Positions 44,966-54,112 of a stretch of DNA of 64,000 nucleotides are shown in pieces. The notes under the pieces are model-generated. The model had not been told where the DNA came from. It ran no database searches and saw nothing but the letters and a program-made list of their open reading frames with translations. Position 1 is the stretch's first letter. The number at the start of each line of letters is the position of its first letter. The stretch is from Rhodococcus sp. KBS0724 (GTDB taxonomy: Bacteria; Actinomycetota; Actinomycetes; Mycobacteriales; Mycobacteriaceae): NCBI RefSeq assembly GCF_005938745.2, contig NZ_VCBX02000001.1:3506001-3570000 (forward strand). Direction: 5' to 3'. The translations under genes and the position numbers were made by a program.

Positions 44966-45838
44966 ATGAGTGGAGATCCGTTCATCACCCACCGCCGACT
45001 GCTCTTCACAGTCGCGTACGAGATGCTCGGGTCCGCTGCCGACGCCGAGGACGTGGTGCAGGAGGCCTGGCTGAAGTGGACCAACGTCGACCAGGCCGAT
45101 GTCCGGGACCCGCGAGCCTTCTTGGTCCGAATCGTCACCCGGAAGGCGCTCGACCAGTTGCGGGTGCTGTCAAGGCGGCGCGAGGAATACGTCGGCCCGT
45201 GGTTGCCCGAGCCGCTATTGACCACTCCCGATGTGGCCGAGGACGTCGAGTTGGCAGACAGTCTGTCCACAGCGGTGCTGCTCGTACTCGAGACGCTGAC
45301 ACCGACCCAGCGGGCTGTGTTCGTGCTCCACGAGGTGTTCGACGTGGGGTACGACGAGCTCGCGAAGGCAGTGGGCAAGAGTCCCACCGCCGTACGCCAG
45401 ATCGCCCACCGCGCCCGGGAACAGGTCGCCGCGCGGCGGCCACGCGGGATCATCTCCCCCGCCGACACACGGAAGGCCCTGATAGCGCTCCAGTGGGCGA
45501 TAGCGACTGGCGACCTCCACGACTTGGTCGACATACTCGCACCTGACGTCGTGGTCTTGGGTGACGGTGGCGGCATCAAGCAAGCTCTGCCGCGGCCTGT
45601 GTCGGGCGCGGACAAGGTGGCTCGACTGTTTGCTGCCGGTCTGGCCGGCTGGGGTGCCGGTATGACCGCCGAACTGGCCAATGTGAATGGCGGACCCGCG
45701 CTGATCATTTGGTTGGACGGAGAACTCGACAGCGTGGTCTCAATGCGCATCGAAGACGGCCTGGTCAGCGGGATCTACACCGTCCGGAATCCCGAGAAGC
45801 TCTCCCGGATGATGCAGGAGGCCGCAGTCAGTCGCTGA
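44966..45838 (+). CDS. sigJ: ECF41-type sigma factor (SigJ-like)
   Basis: 290 residues from ATG 44966. Region 2: LLFTVAYEMLGSAADAEDVV, QEAWLKW. The ECF41 linker signature YVGPWLPEPL follows. Region 4: LTPTQRAVFVLHEVFDVGYDELA, KSPTAVRQIAHRARE. The C-terminal ~100 residues are a SnoaL-like extension with VVLGDGGG, NGGPALIIW and the closing NPEKL, which regulates activity in cis instead of an anti-sigma factor. It is expected to transcribe its own operon from the TGTCACA/CGTC promoter at 44320. Confidence 0.92.
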   Translation: MSGDPFITHRRLLFTVAYEMLGSAADAEDVVQEAWLKWTNVDQADVRDPRAFLVRIVTRKALDQLRVLSRRREEYVGPWLPEPLLTTPDVAEDVELADSLSTAVLLVLETLTPTQRAVFVLHEVFDVGYDELAKAVGKSPTAVRQIAHRAREQVAARRPRGIISPADTRKALIALQWAIATGDLHDLVDILAPDVVVLGDGGGIKQALPRPVSGADKVARLFAAGLAGWGAGMTAELANVNGGPALIIWLDGELDSVVSMRIEDGLVSGIYTVRNPEKLSRMMQEAAVSR

Positions 45839-45862
45839 CGCAAGCCTTCTCGCGGATCGTTT

Positions 45863-46281
45863 CGTTCAAAGCCGACGATCGAGTTCTGCCCCATCATGCC
45901 GACCTCGGGCACCGAGAGGTCGGCGGATCCGCCACAGCCACCGTTGACCCCTGTTGCTTTTCCCATGAGCTCCGCGCACATCGCGGTCAGTGGGGCGTCG
46001 CAGGTGAGTGCCTATCCGTGACCACGGTAGATGGGGAAGACCAGATCTCGTGGGAGGTCCAGAGCTCTGGTGGCACCGACGTAGATCGCTTCCTGCCCGC
46101 TGCAGAGGTGCACTGACGTCCGCCAGGGCAGCGTTAACCGGGCCCAATGCGCGTCAGTGGAGAGGTCGCCGCGATAGCTGGCCCGCTGACGAATCCACAC
46201 TGAAACCAACGGTTTTGGTTTCGCAGTGACGAGAACGTGGAGTAATGAATCTCCACCGGTGGTGTAGTCGCTATGACACAC
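45863..46281 (-). pseudogene. Thiamine-dependent dehydrogenase E1-alpha remnant with nonsense change
   Basis: The minus-strand frame reads GQEAIYVGATRALDLPRDLV, FPIYRGHG, TAG, ALTCDAPLTAMCAELMGKAT, GVNGGCGGSADLSVPEVGMM, GQNSIVG, then stops resembling the family. This is the first third of pyruvate/acetoin-type dehydrogenase E1-alpha. The stop replaces the conserved Trp of RGHGW (TGG to TAG). The N-terminus overlaps the start of the LuxR gene on the other strand. Dead gene. Confidence 0.78.
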
Positions 46282-46932
46282 TCCAACTCAGTCACTGTAT
46301 ATACCTCTCATAACGATCGAGGGTTCGCCGATGCAATCGCTGCCGGAATCAGCGTCGGGGCTCACTTCGCGCCACAGACTGCGGACATAAGTCTGTTGGC
46401 GCATCACACCAACGTTCACGGCAGACCACTTGTTCTCGTGCCGCCCGGGGGCGTCGAGTGGTTGGTGAAGGAGCTCTCCGCTCTCAAGGGATCGATCATG
46501 GTCGGCGACCTCAGTAGCGGCCACTCCATGATTCGGGGGCTCGTGGCGGGCGCCCACACAGCACTCAACTCGCAACTACCGTTCGCATCGCTGCTCGATG
46601 AGCTGCAGACTGCGCTGAGCTCCGATTACGTTGAGCCAGCACGCGACAACTCCTCGCTCGTACAACGCATCCTGTTGCGCACAGAAGAATCCGCACGAAT
46701 CGCCAGGCTCACCAATCGCGAGTTCGAAATCATGGGACTTCTCTACGGTGGTTCTAACGTCGATTCGATTGCTCGAAGCGCCCACATTGCGCCGACCACG
46801 GTTCGCGCCCACATAAGAAGCATCTTGCAGAAGCTGCAGGTGCACTCTCAGCTGGAGGCCTGCGCGATGCTCCGCCGCTCTGGTCAGGACGCACGCAGGC
46901 ACCCAATGGAACTTCGGATCGGACGCTTCTAG
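46273..46932 (+). CDS. LuxR-type response regulator-like transcription factor
   Basis: 219 residues. The N-terminal ~120 residues have a receiver-like strand-helix pattern without a clear phospho-accepting Asp (VTVYTSHNDRGFADAIAAGI, PLVLVPPGGVEWLVKELSAL, GSIMVGDLSSGHSMIRGLVA). The C-terminal LuxR helix-turn-helix is at ~140-195: LTNREFEIMGLLYGGSNVDS, IARSAHIAPTTVRAHIRSIL, QKLQVHSQLEACAML. It lies 167 bp upstream of the AfsA-like gene, same direction, with two palindromes in the gap. It probably regulates the butenolide cluster or is regulated by it (inference). Confidence 0.87.
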   Translation: MTHSNSVTVYTSHNDRGFADAIAAGISVGAHFAPQTADISLLAHHTNVHGRPLVLVPPGGVEWLVKELSALKGSIMVGDLSSGHSMIRGLVAGAHTALNSQLPFASLLDELQTALSSDYVEPARDNSSLVQRILLRTEESARIARLTNREFEIMGLLYGGSNVDSIARSAHIAPTTVRAHIRSILQKLQVHSQLEACAMLRRSGQDARRHPMELRIGRF

Positions 46933-46999
46933 CAGGCAGTGCCCCAGACACACTTCCTGCGATGGGTGCGCGCCCTGATCGAACTCGAATTCCGCAAAG

Positions 47000-47039
47000 A
47001 TCGTCAATTTTGACGATTCGACGACGTGTCCGGACGTCG
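47000..47039. promoter_or_regulatory. Two palindromes before the AfsA-like gene
   Basis: ATCGTCAA-TT-TTGACGAT (47000-47017) is perfect over 8-bp arms; CGACGT-GTCCGG-ACGTCG (47022-47039) has perfect 6-bp arms. They lie 61-100 bp upstream of the AfsA start. Candidate binding sites for the neighbouring LuxR or TetR-type receptor. Confidence 0.6.
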
Positions 47040-47099
47040 ATGATTAGGTCCTGCACGACACCGAAGACATGCGTGAACATCGAAAGGCGCCTCCAATCA

Positions 47100-47987
47100 A
47101 TGGAATACACAAGCACAGTGCCACGCCATCTCGTCCACAGACATGCTGTTGCCGAGGTTTTCTTGACGGACTACCGGATCGAATCGGAGTCGACGTACCA
47201 CGTTGCTGTTCAGCTCCCGGTCTCGCATCGGATATTCGACGCATCAAGCGAGCAACACGATCCCCTCGGGGTAGCAGAAGCATTTCGACAGGCAGTGGTG
47301 CTTCTCTGCCACACCCGATACAACATTCCACTGCACTACAAGTTCCTCATGGAGACATTCAGCTTCGAGATGTTGGATGCACTCGACGTGCAACCAGCAG
47401 CGGAGCCATTGACGTTCTCTATAACAGTGGACAACCTCACCCACCGTGACGGAGCCGTCTCGGGCGTCGAAGTGTCTGGGGTTCTCAGAGAGGGCACTCG
47501 TCACGTCGCCAGATGCAACGCTGTTGCGCGAGGAGCCAGTCCCGAGGGATACCGTCGAATTCGACAAGGACGAGAAGACTACTGCCCGCGCGAGCGCATC
47601 CTTCCCCCCGGAACTGCGGTCATCGGATCAGAACGGGTCGGACGTTCAAACAATCGAGATGTGCTCATCAGCACTGATGCTGCTCGGCAAACGGTGTTCT
47701 GCACCCCCGATCCCCGCAACCACTCCCTCTTCGACCACCCCGTCGACCACATCCCCGGAATGATCCTTTTCGAGGCCGCTCGACAAGCCGTGCGGTACCA
47801 CACCGGCGACCCGGCAACACAAATCGCCACACTGTCGGCGGGCTTTCCACGGTTCACTGAATGGGAAACTCCGTGCCACGTGTCAACAACCCCCCTCGAC
47901 GCGTCAGGCAACGTGCACCGGGTTCGGTTCACTCAAGATCAGCAGACCACTGCGGAACTTGAACTTACAATTGCGGACGCGTCATGA
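47100..47987 (+). CDS. gblA: AfsA-like gamma-butyrolactone synthase
   Basis: 295 residues from ATG 47100 (GAAAGG lies ~12 bases upstream). Two A-factor hotdog domains. The first begins VPRHLVHRHAVAEVFLTDYR with a QLPVSHRIFD strand; the second is VGRSNNRDVLISTDAARQTVFCTPDPRNHSLFDHPVDHIPGMILFEAARQA, the strongly conserved block of AfsA proteins (FDHP.DH.PGM...EA.RQ). AfsA condenses a beta-ketoacyl-ACP with dihydroxyacetone phosphate, the key step toward butyrolactone signals. Together with the TetR-type receptor and SDR beside it, this forms a signal synthesis/response cluster like the gbl genes described in R. jostii (from memory). Confidence 0.9.
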   Translation: MEYTSTVPRHLVHRHAVAEVFLTDYRIESESTYHVAVQLPVSHRIFDASSEQHDPLGVAEAFRQAVVLLCHTRYNIPLHYKFLMETFSFEMLDALDVQPAAEPLTFSITVDNLTHRDGAVSGVEVSGVLREGTRHVARCNAVARGASPEGYRRIRQGREDYCPRERILPPGTAVIGSERVGRSNNRDVLISTDAARQTVFCTPDPRNHSLFDHPVDHIPGMILFEAARQAVRYHTGDPATQIATLSAGFPRFTEWETPCHVSTTPLDASGNVHRVRFTQDQQTTAELELTIADAS

Positions 47988-48025
47988 GGCCGCATGAACA
48001 TGTTCGTCTCGCCACGTCGCCCACG

Positions 48026-48670
48026 TCAAAGGCCCAGTGGTTCCCATTCCCTCGGGGCAAGCGCCGCCAACCGCATGACGTGAGTCAACTTGTCCTCTCG
48101 GACAATCGTCGGCAACACCAAGTTCCACATCTGACTCAACCGCTCGTACAGGTCGGTTCTGCCAGTCAGCATCTCCGAGAGAATCTGCACTCCGGTGAAC
48201 GACCCCACGACGAATCGAGCCAGCGCGTCGATATCGGTGCCCGGGACGATATCGCCGGCTTCAGCCGCTCGGCTTGCCACCTGCTTGATAGCCTCGATCC
48301 AATCGAGATACGGCTGTTCGATGGGGCCCCGAATACTGCCGATCTCCATCGTCAAACGCATGCCACCTCGTGCGATGGGCTCGGTCACAAGCTGTCGAGC
48401 CATCTCCTGCGAGACGAGCACCAGCGTTTCGACCGCGATGTCGGAATGCGCAGCAACCTGCCGAGTACCCTCCATCGCCATGCCATGCTGGGCAGCGATG
48501 ACCGCGTGCGCAAGCTCCTCCTTCGACGCGAAATGAAAATACATCGCGCCCTTGGACACGCCCCCGTGCTGCAAGATCGTGCTCAGACTTGCGGAGTACC
48601 CGAACTTTTCGAAGCTCTTCGCAGCACCCAAAATGACGGCCTGGCGCGTGAGGACAGCACGCTCCTGCAT
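48026..48670 (-). CDS. gblR: TetR-family gamma-butyrolactone receptor
   Basis: 214 residues. N-terminal MQERAVLTRQAVILGAAKSFEKFG, YSASLSTILQHGGVSKGAMY, FHFASKEELAHAVIAAQH is the ArpA-type version of the TetR helix-turn-helix (VSKGAMYFHFxSKEELA). The C-terminal domain contains the Trp-containing helix (DWIEAIKQVASRAAEAGDIV) expected in butyrolactone receptors. It converges on gblA at 3' ends and is divergent from the SDR gene. It should repress until the lactone binds. An operator candidate lies 29-47 bp upstream of its start. Confidence 0.87.
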   Translation of the reverse strand: MQERAVLTRQAVILGAAKSFEKFGYSASLSTILQHGGVSKGAMYFHFASKEELAHAVIAAQHGMAMEGTRQVAAHSDIAVETLVLVSQEMARQLVTEPIARGGMRLTMEIGSIRGPIEQPYLDWIEAIKQVASRAAEAGDIVPGTDIDALARFVVGSFTGVQILSEMLTGRTDLYERLSQMWNLVLPTIVREDKLTHVMRLAALAPREWEPLGL

Positions 48671-48698
48671 GATCTACCCAGCTCTCGTTGCAGACGGA

Positions 48699-48717
48699 AT
48701 GTATCTCAACGATACGT
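48699..48717. promoter_or_regulatory. Operator candidate between gblR and gblE
   Basis: ATGTATC-TCAAC-GATACGT: six of seven arm positions pair. It lies between the divergent receptor and SDR genes, the normal place for an autoregulatory element. Confidence 0.5.
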
Positions 48718-48756
48718 CGAAAGGCCCGATCGCCTCGCTCTCGACACGGACACACC

Positions 48757-49599
48757 GTGACAACTCTGGTACTCGGGGCCACTGGTTTCATCGGCTCGGC
48801 GGTGATGAACCAGCTGGTTTCCCAGAACGAAAATACCGCAATTGGTTTCGTTCGCACGGACAGCGCAGTCCAACAACTCAGCCGCAACGGAATTGCCGCC
48901 TCGATCGGCGAGATCAACGACAGCGCTTCTCTACGAGCTGCAATGAGTCAGGCGTCCACCGTCATCTGTTGCGTGTCGTACGTGGGCGCCGATGAACAAC
49001 AGTGCATTCACGTAAACCAACATGGCATACGGAATGTTGCGTCGATCGCAACCGCCGTCGGCGTCGAACGGTTGCTCTACGTCAGCACCGCGGCCGTCTA
49101 CGGGCCTGGCCCTTTTCGAGACTTACCGGTCAACGGCGCACCTCTCAGACCCCTCTCACCTGCCAGTCGCACGCGCGCCCTCGCCGAGAAGTTCGTGCGC
49201 GACGCGGGGGGCCTGGTCATCCGGCCCCACCTCGTATACGGACCCGGCGACAGATGGTTTCTTCCGACTCTGACGCGAATTGTCTCTCGACTCGACTCGA
49301 TCATCGACGATGGAAACGCGGTCCTGTCAGTAGTCGATGTAGACCTACTCGCCCGATCTATCTACAAACTGTCGACAGAACGGCAATTTCGCTACGGCTC
49401 AACACTTCACGTCAACGAGCCTGTCCCACGGAAAGTCATCGACCTTCTCGAACGTCATACGCAGGAAACCAACTGGACTCTGCCCCGGAACTCTCTCCCC
49501 CGCGCCGACGCAGTGAAAGTGGCTCCCCAGCTGGGCCTCAACAGACGGCAGATAGACATGATCAGTCTCGATCACTGGTATCGGTCGCGACTGTACTGA
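48757..49599 (+). CDS. gblE: NAD(P)-dependent epimerase/dehydratase-type SDR of the butyrolactone cluster
   Basis: 280 residues from a GTG at 48757, selected because the protein then begins VTTLVLGATGFIGSAV, the standard nucleotide fold; an upstream ATG at 48688 adds 23 unlikely residues. Further motifs: GVERLLYVSTAAVYGPGP with the extended-SDR Ser and Tyr, then a shifted TRALAEKFVRDAGGLVIRPHLVYGPGDRW with the active Lys. It ends DMISLDHWYRSRLY. It presumably reduces or remodels the butenolide precursor. It is divergent from the receptor. Confidence 0.82.
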   Translation: MTTLVLGATGFIGSAVMNQLVSQNENTAIGFVRTDSAVQQLSRNGIAASIGEINDSASLRAAMSQASTVICCVSYVGADEQQCIHVNQHGIRNVASIATAVGVERLLYVSTAAVYGPGPFRDLPVNGAPLRPLSPASRTRALAEKFVRDAGGLVIRPHLVYGPGDRWFLPTLTRIVSRLDSIIDDGNAVLSVVDVDLLARSIYKLSTERQFRYGSTLHVNEPVPRKVIDLLERHTQETNWTLPRNSLPRADAVKVAPQLGLNRRQIDMISLDHWYRSRLY

Positions 49600-49619
49600 T
49601 GACGCAAGTTCGTTCTCGC

Positions 49620-49805
49620 CAAAAGTACTGCCTCCCAAGCATTTCATCTCCTTACCGGGCTCGCTATGGGAGTCGCCGAAGACGTCATGTACAACGACAT
49701 TCAAACTGCCCACAATCCCGCCGAGGTTCTCAAATACCTCAAGAACGCAGGATTCACCGATGTCACACACCTGCAGGGCTGTGTCATCGCCGGGGCACAC
49801 CAGTC
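49620..49805 (+). pseudogene. Methyltransferase-like C-terminal remnant
   Basis: The plus frame reads AKSTASQAFHLLTGLAMGVA, EDVMYNDIQTAHNPAEVLKY, LKNAGFTDVTHLQGCVIAGA. This looks like the last strand-helix of a class I methyltransferase (a conserved LxxAGFxxV). No SAM-binding part precedes it. The frame runs on past the following terminator, confirming decay. Confidence 0.5.
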
Positions 49806-49821
49806 TGTATGCGGCCGAGGT

Positions 49822-49853
49822 CGGCTAGCGGAATCCGTGGATTCCGCTAGCCG
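49822..49853. terminator. Strong inverted repeat, probable bidirectional terminator
   Basis: CGGCTAGCGGAATCC and its complement separated by GT: a 15-bp perfect stem following the gblE/methyltransferase remnant. There is no clear T-run, so termination could be only partial. Confidence 0.6.
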
Positions 49854-50031
49854 GAGCAGGGTCCGGCGCCGAATACAATCCGCATGCAGCGGTCAACCGA
49901 CCAAACCACTTGTGGGGCTACGGGACCGGGAAGGTGCCACGACTCGGGTTGACCGGAATCTGGTAAGCCTCGAATGCCCTCGCGAAACACTGCGGTTTGA
50001 CGCCGGATTACCCAGCTTGATCGAATGAGCC

Positions 50032-51042
50032 ATGACTTCGTCGTACATCGACCTACGCTCGGACACCGTCACCAGACCTGACGCAGAGATGCGTAAGGCG
50101 ATGGCCGACGCAGAGGTCGGCGACGACGTCCTCGATCACGACCCGACTATGGCTGCGCTCGAAGAAGAAGTGGCTCACACTCTGGGGTTTCCAGCGGCAC
50201 TGTGGGTCCCGAGCGGATCGATGGGCAACCTGATTGCGCTGATGCTGCACCTTCGTCGCGGCGATCAGTTCCTGGCGCCGGAACACTCTCACGTGTTGGG
50301 CTCGGAGTTGGGCACCGCTGCCTGGCTCGCCCAGGGGATGCCGATGGCGCTGCCGCACGACGGTGGACCCGGACGCCCGAGCCCCGAGACCGTCGTAAGA
50401 GCGGCGGGCTCCCCCGGCCCGTACTTCACGTTGAACACCACGCTGCTCTGTCTCGAGAACACTCACAATTTCGCCGGCGGCGCCGTTATGAATCCCGCCG
50501 AGTGGACGACGCTGGTCCACGCGGCGCGATCACGCGGCTTGAAGATTCACCTCGACGGCGCCCGCCTCTGGAATGCCGCTGCTGCACTGGATATTTCGCC
50601 TGCTGAACTGGCTTCCGGTGCCGATACCGTGCAGGTGTGCCTGAGCAAGGGACTTGGCGCGCCGGTCGGCTCGATTCTGGCCGCATCACCCGAATTGATC
50701 ACCGAAGCCCGAAGGATCCGCAAGATGCTCGGGGGCGGCGTTCGTCAGGGCGGGGTGCTTGCCGCCGCCGGAATCGTTGCGCTTCGCTCACAAGGTCGTC
50801 TGTCGGACGATCACGACAATGCGCAGCGGCTCGCGTCGGGGCTTCGTGAGCGCGGGTGGGATGTCGACGAACTTGCCACCAACATTGTTCTCGCCACCAC
50901 CGCCGATCCATCGGCCACGGTTGCTCAGCTCGCCACTGTTGGCGTCGGCGCAGTGACCGTTGCCGGGAAGGTGCGGTTCGTGACACATCGAGACGTGAGC
51001 ACTGCAGACATCGACACGGTCCTGTCCAGAATAACCTTCTGA
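50032..51042 (+). CDS. Low-specificity L-threonine aldolase
   Basis: 336 residues. PLP fold type I: begins YIDLRSDTVTRPDAEMRKAM, AEVGDDVLDHDP; centre LLCLENTHNFAGGAVM; IHLDGARLWNAA with the cofactor Asp; Schiff-base Lys in QVCLSKGLGAPVGS; then IRKMLGGGVRQGGVLAAAG. It cleaves L-threonine/allo-threonine and related beta-hydroxy amino acids to glycine and an aldehyde. Stand-alone gene, first clearly conserved housekeeping gene from the right-hand side. The ribosome site is weak (AATGAG). Confidence 0.93.
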   Translation: MTSSYIDLRSDTVTRPDAEMRKAMADAEVGDDVLDHDPTMAALEEEVAHTLGFPAALWVPSGSMGNLIALMLHLRRGDQFLAPEHSHVLGSELGTAAWLAQGMPMALPHDGGPGRPSPETVVRAAGSPGPYFTLNTTLLCLENTHNFAGGAVMNPAEWTTLVHAARSRGLKIHLDGARLWNAAAALDISPAELASGADTVQVCLSKGLGAPVGSILAASPELITEARRIRKMLGGGVRQGGVLAAAGIVALRSQGRLSDDHDNAQRLASGLRERGWDVDELATNIVLATTADPSATVAQLATVGVGAVTVAGKVRFVTHRDVSTADIDTVLSRITF

Positions 51043-52143
51043 TCCGCGTTAAAGGTGTCGGTGCAAGGTGCTGCGAGCGAGCAACATTCAATTCGGCCGA
51101 GAAGCGACCGATGAAAGCTCGTCACACCGTCGAACGCGATACCGATCGCATCGCCCAACACGTCGCGTCGATCGATGTACTGCGTCCCGACGGATCCGGC
51201 GGGACCGGGTGGCCGTCGAACTCGACGGATGCCAACGCGTAGATCACCTCGGACGACTTCAGCCACCGCCCGCGATCATTGCGCTCCTGCTGCAATAGCA
51301 CTCACACCGCAGCTCGCACCGTCGCTGGCCGAACCTCTGATCCGTACACGTAAAATTCATTCTTCTGGGCTGCCCGACTAGAACGCGCTGAGATCGTTTC
51401 TGCGGGTTTGGGTGGCGTTGAGACCATCGACACACGAACTCACGAACGGACCCTACTCGGCGGCGACATCCTCATCGGTGTCAACGCGGCCGGCATGGCC
51501 AACGAAAAGTTCTGGTCGACCATGGGCACACACCTGAACGACGCCATGCGCCATCTCGACTAGATCGGATTGGACCTGTTCCCCGATGTGTTCCACCCCA
51601 TCCCCCATGAGTCACTGGCCGACGCGACACAATTCCTTTTGACCACAGCACGAGGCCACGCAGGCCAACGTCCTGCACCTCGTCGCTGACGCCGTCCTAA
51701 GCAGTGGCACGACGTCGCGGTCTACGAGTTCGGCATCAGTAATGCCAACGCGGCTTTGCCCCGCTCCACCGTTTAAAGGTCGCTCGTCTCGTCACCATCG
51801 ACGGGTGGCTGATCAGCGAGGTCGGTCAGGGCGTCAGGTAGCTGGGAATAACCCTCCACGGGCCGGCTGGTCAGTCAGCCGCTGCGTGTGGGTCCCCGCG
51901 AAAGCTTCTGATCTCCAGCGCTACGAGCAAGTCGACGACGAAGGTTAGAGCCGCCACAGACCTGAATTCTTTGCACCAGAGGTCGGGATTGATCGTGCAC
52001 ATTTGCACACAACCAACGCGGAGATTTCACATCCAGCCATTTTCGACGCTGTTGTGTGCATCCAGAATCGCATCGGCATGCGCTCGAATACACAATCGGG
52101 CCGACACTCGTGAAGAGTGCCAGCCCGATTGCAGTGGGACGCC
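51043..52143. other. Decayed region downstream of mpa
   Basis: About 1.1 kb. On the plus strand at 51410-51670 one frame reads GGVETIDTRTHERTLLGGDI, LIGVNAAGMANEKFWSTMGT, HLNDAMRHLD, a stop, IGLDLFPDVFHPIPHESLAD, ATQFLLTTARG. This has the look of a former enzyme, but I cannot name it. The rest, including the 51.1-51.24 kb frame starting MKARHTVERDTDRI, is short and unassigned. Confidence 0.5.
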
Positions 52144-53919
52144 CTACAGGTACTGGCCTGTGTTCGACTCGGTGTCGATAGCGCGGCTTGCGCTGGCGTT
52201 CTTGCCCGTGACGAGGGTACGAATGTAGACGATCCGCTCCCCCTTCTTGCCCGAAATGCGTGCCCAGTCATCAGGATTGGTGGTGTTGGGCAGATCCTCG
52301 TTCTCGGCGAACTCGTCGACGATGGAATCGAAGAGATGCTGCACGCGCAAGCCGGGAGCACCGGTGTCGAGCACCGACTTGATGGCGTACTTCTTCGCGC
52401 GGTCGACGATGTTCTGGATCATGGCACCGGAGTTGAAGTCCTTGAAGAACAAGACCTCCTTGTCACCGTTTGCATAGGTGACTTCGAGGAAACGGTTCTC
52501 CTCACTCTCCGCGTACATGCGATCCACAACACGAACGATCATTGCCTTGAGGCATGCCGCGCGATCCCCACCGAACTCGGCGAGGTCGTCGGCATTGATC
52601 GGTAGACCGTCCACGAGGTACTTCGAGAAGATGTCCTGCGCGGATTCGGCGTCGGGACGCTCGATCTTGATCTTCACGTCCAGACGGCCCGGCCGCAGAA
52701 TGGCAGGGTCGATCATGTCCTCACGGTTGGACGCACCGATGACGATGACATTCTCGAGACCCTCGACGCCGTCGATCTCACTGAGCAACTGCGGAACCAC
52801 TGTTGTCTCCACGTCGGAGGACACACCGGAACCACGGGTGCGGAAGATCGAGTCCATCTCGTCGAAGAACACAATAACCGGGGTGCCTTCGGACGCCTTC
52901 TCGCGCGCACGCTGGAAGATCATCCGGATGTGGCGTTCGGTTTCGCCGACGAACTTGTTGAGGAGTTCGGGGCCCTTGATGTTGAGGAAGTAGGACTTTG
53001 CGTCCTTGCTGTCCTGTCCGCGGGCTTCGGCAATCTTCTTCGCCAACGAGTTGGCCACCGCCTTCGCGATGAGTGTCTTACCGCAACCTGGCGGACCGTA
53101 GAGCAGAACACCCTTCGGCGGACGCAGTGAGTACTCGTGGAACAGGTCCTTGTGGAGGAACGGCAATTCGACGGCGTCCCGGATCTGTTCGATCTGCCGA
53201 CCGAGCCCACCGATGTCGTCGTAATGGACGTCCGGGACCTCTTCGAGGACCAGATCCTCGACCTCGGCCTTGGGAATACGCTCGAATGCATATCCGGCTT
53301 TGGCATCGACCAGCAAGGAATCGCCTGGTCGCAGCTTCCTGGTTGGGGAATCTGCGTCATAGGCGATGATGTCGGCCTGGGGATCTGCGAATACCGCTGC
53401 CAGAGGCGCGGCAAGCCACACGATGCGCTCTTCGTCGGCGTGCCCGACTACGAGCGCCCGCAAGCCGTCGTCGAGTACCTCACGCAGGGTGCTGATCTCA
53501 CCGACCTGCTCGTAGCCGCCGGCTTCGACGATCGTGAGGGCCTCGTTGAGTCGCACTGTCTGACCCTGAGTAAGCGTGTCGGTGTCGATGTTCGGTGAAC
53601 ACGTCAGACGCATCTTGCGGCCGGACGTGAACACGTCGACCGTCTTGTCCTCGTGAACGGCAAGCAGCACGCCGTAGCCACTCGGCGGTTGACCGAGTCT
53701 GTCGACCTCTTCACGTAGAGCGATCAGTTGTTGACGGGCCTCTTTGAGGGTGTCCATCAACTTGCCGTTTCGGATGGCGAGAGAGTCCACTTTCGACTCC
53801 AACTCCCGCACTTGTTCCGGCGACTGCGCGAGCTGACGCCGCAGCACCTGCAATTCCACTCGTAACGCGTGAAGCTCTTCTGCTGCCGCAACCGAATCCG
53901 GGTTTTCTGTCGAGCTCAT
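52144..53919 (-). CDS. mpa: Proteasomal AAA+ ATPase Mpa/ARC
   Basis: 591 residues, start at 53919 fixed by GGGAGGAG. The N-terminal coiled coil (residues ~12-76) recruits Pup-tagged proteins. Two OB domains follow (~80-225). AAA module: Walker A GPPGCGKT (~275-282), Walker [10 protein letters not shown], sensor GASNRED, arginine-finger region ILRPGRLD. The C-terminal end SNTGQYL supplies the penultimate-Tyr tail that opens the 20S gate. It unfolds and translocates pupylated substrates. Upstream is the lipoprotein and TrmI as in other mycolata, but dop, pup and prcBA do not follow it in this window. Confidence 0.98.
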   Translation of the reverse strand: MSSTENPDSVAAAEELHALRVELQVLRRQLAQSPEQVRELESKVDSLAIRNGKLMDTLKEARQQLIALREEVDRLGQPPSGYGVLLAVHEDKTVDVFTSGRKMRLTCSPNIDTDTLTQGQTVRLNEALTIVEAGGYEQVGEISTLREVLDDGLRALVVGHADEERIVWLAAPLAAVFADPQADIIAYDADSPTRKLRPGDSLLVDAKAGYAFERIPKAEVEDLVLEEVPDVHYDDIGGLGRQIEQIRDAVELPFLHKDLFHEYSLRPPKGVLLYGPPGCGKTLIAKAVANSLAKKIAEARGQDSKDAKSYFLNIKGPELLNKFVGETERHIRMIFQRAREKASEGTPVIVFFDEMDSIFRTRGSGVSSDVETTVVPQLLSEIDGVEGLENVIVIGASNREDMIDPAILRPGRLDVKIKIERPDAESAQDIFSKYLVDGLPINADDLAEFGGDRAACLKAMIVRVVDRMYAESEENRFLEVTYANGDKEVLFFKDFNSGAMIQNIVDRAKKYAIKSVLDTGAPGLRVQHLFDSIVDEFAENEDLPNTTNPDDWARISGKKGERIVYIRTLVTGKNASASRAIDTESNTGQYL

Positions 53920-54112
53920 ATGCGTCTCCTCCCAGTGCGATAGATCAACGCTACCGGCATCGCGGCTCAAGTGTCGCCAGACACGGTGCGCGAGTTCGAT
54001 TTCACAGCAGTGACAGCGCCGCCGAGACCGTTCCTGAACCAAAAGTAAGCCATGTTAGCCTTGCCTACAATGTCGAGACAGCGCCTGTCTCCCCCCAACG
54101 AAAGGTCACGCT

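Noticed and set aside
54040..54080. TTAGCCTTGCCTA resembling an iron-regulator (IdeR) box before the MTB12-like gene
   Set aside because: Only one half matches the TTAGG...CCTAA palindrome; the symmetric half is missing.
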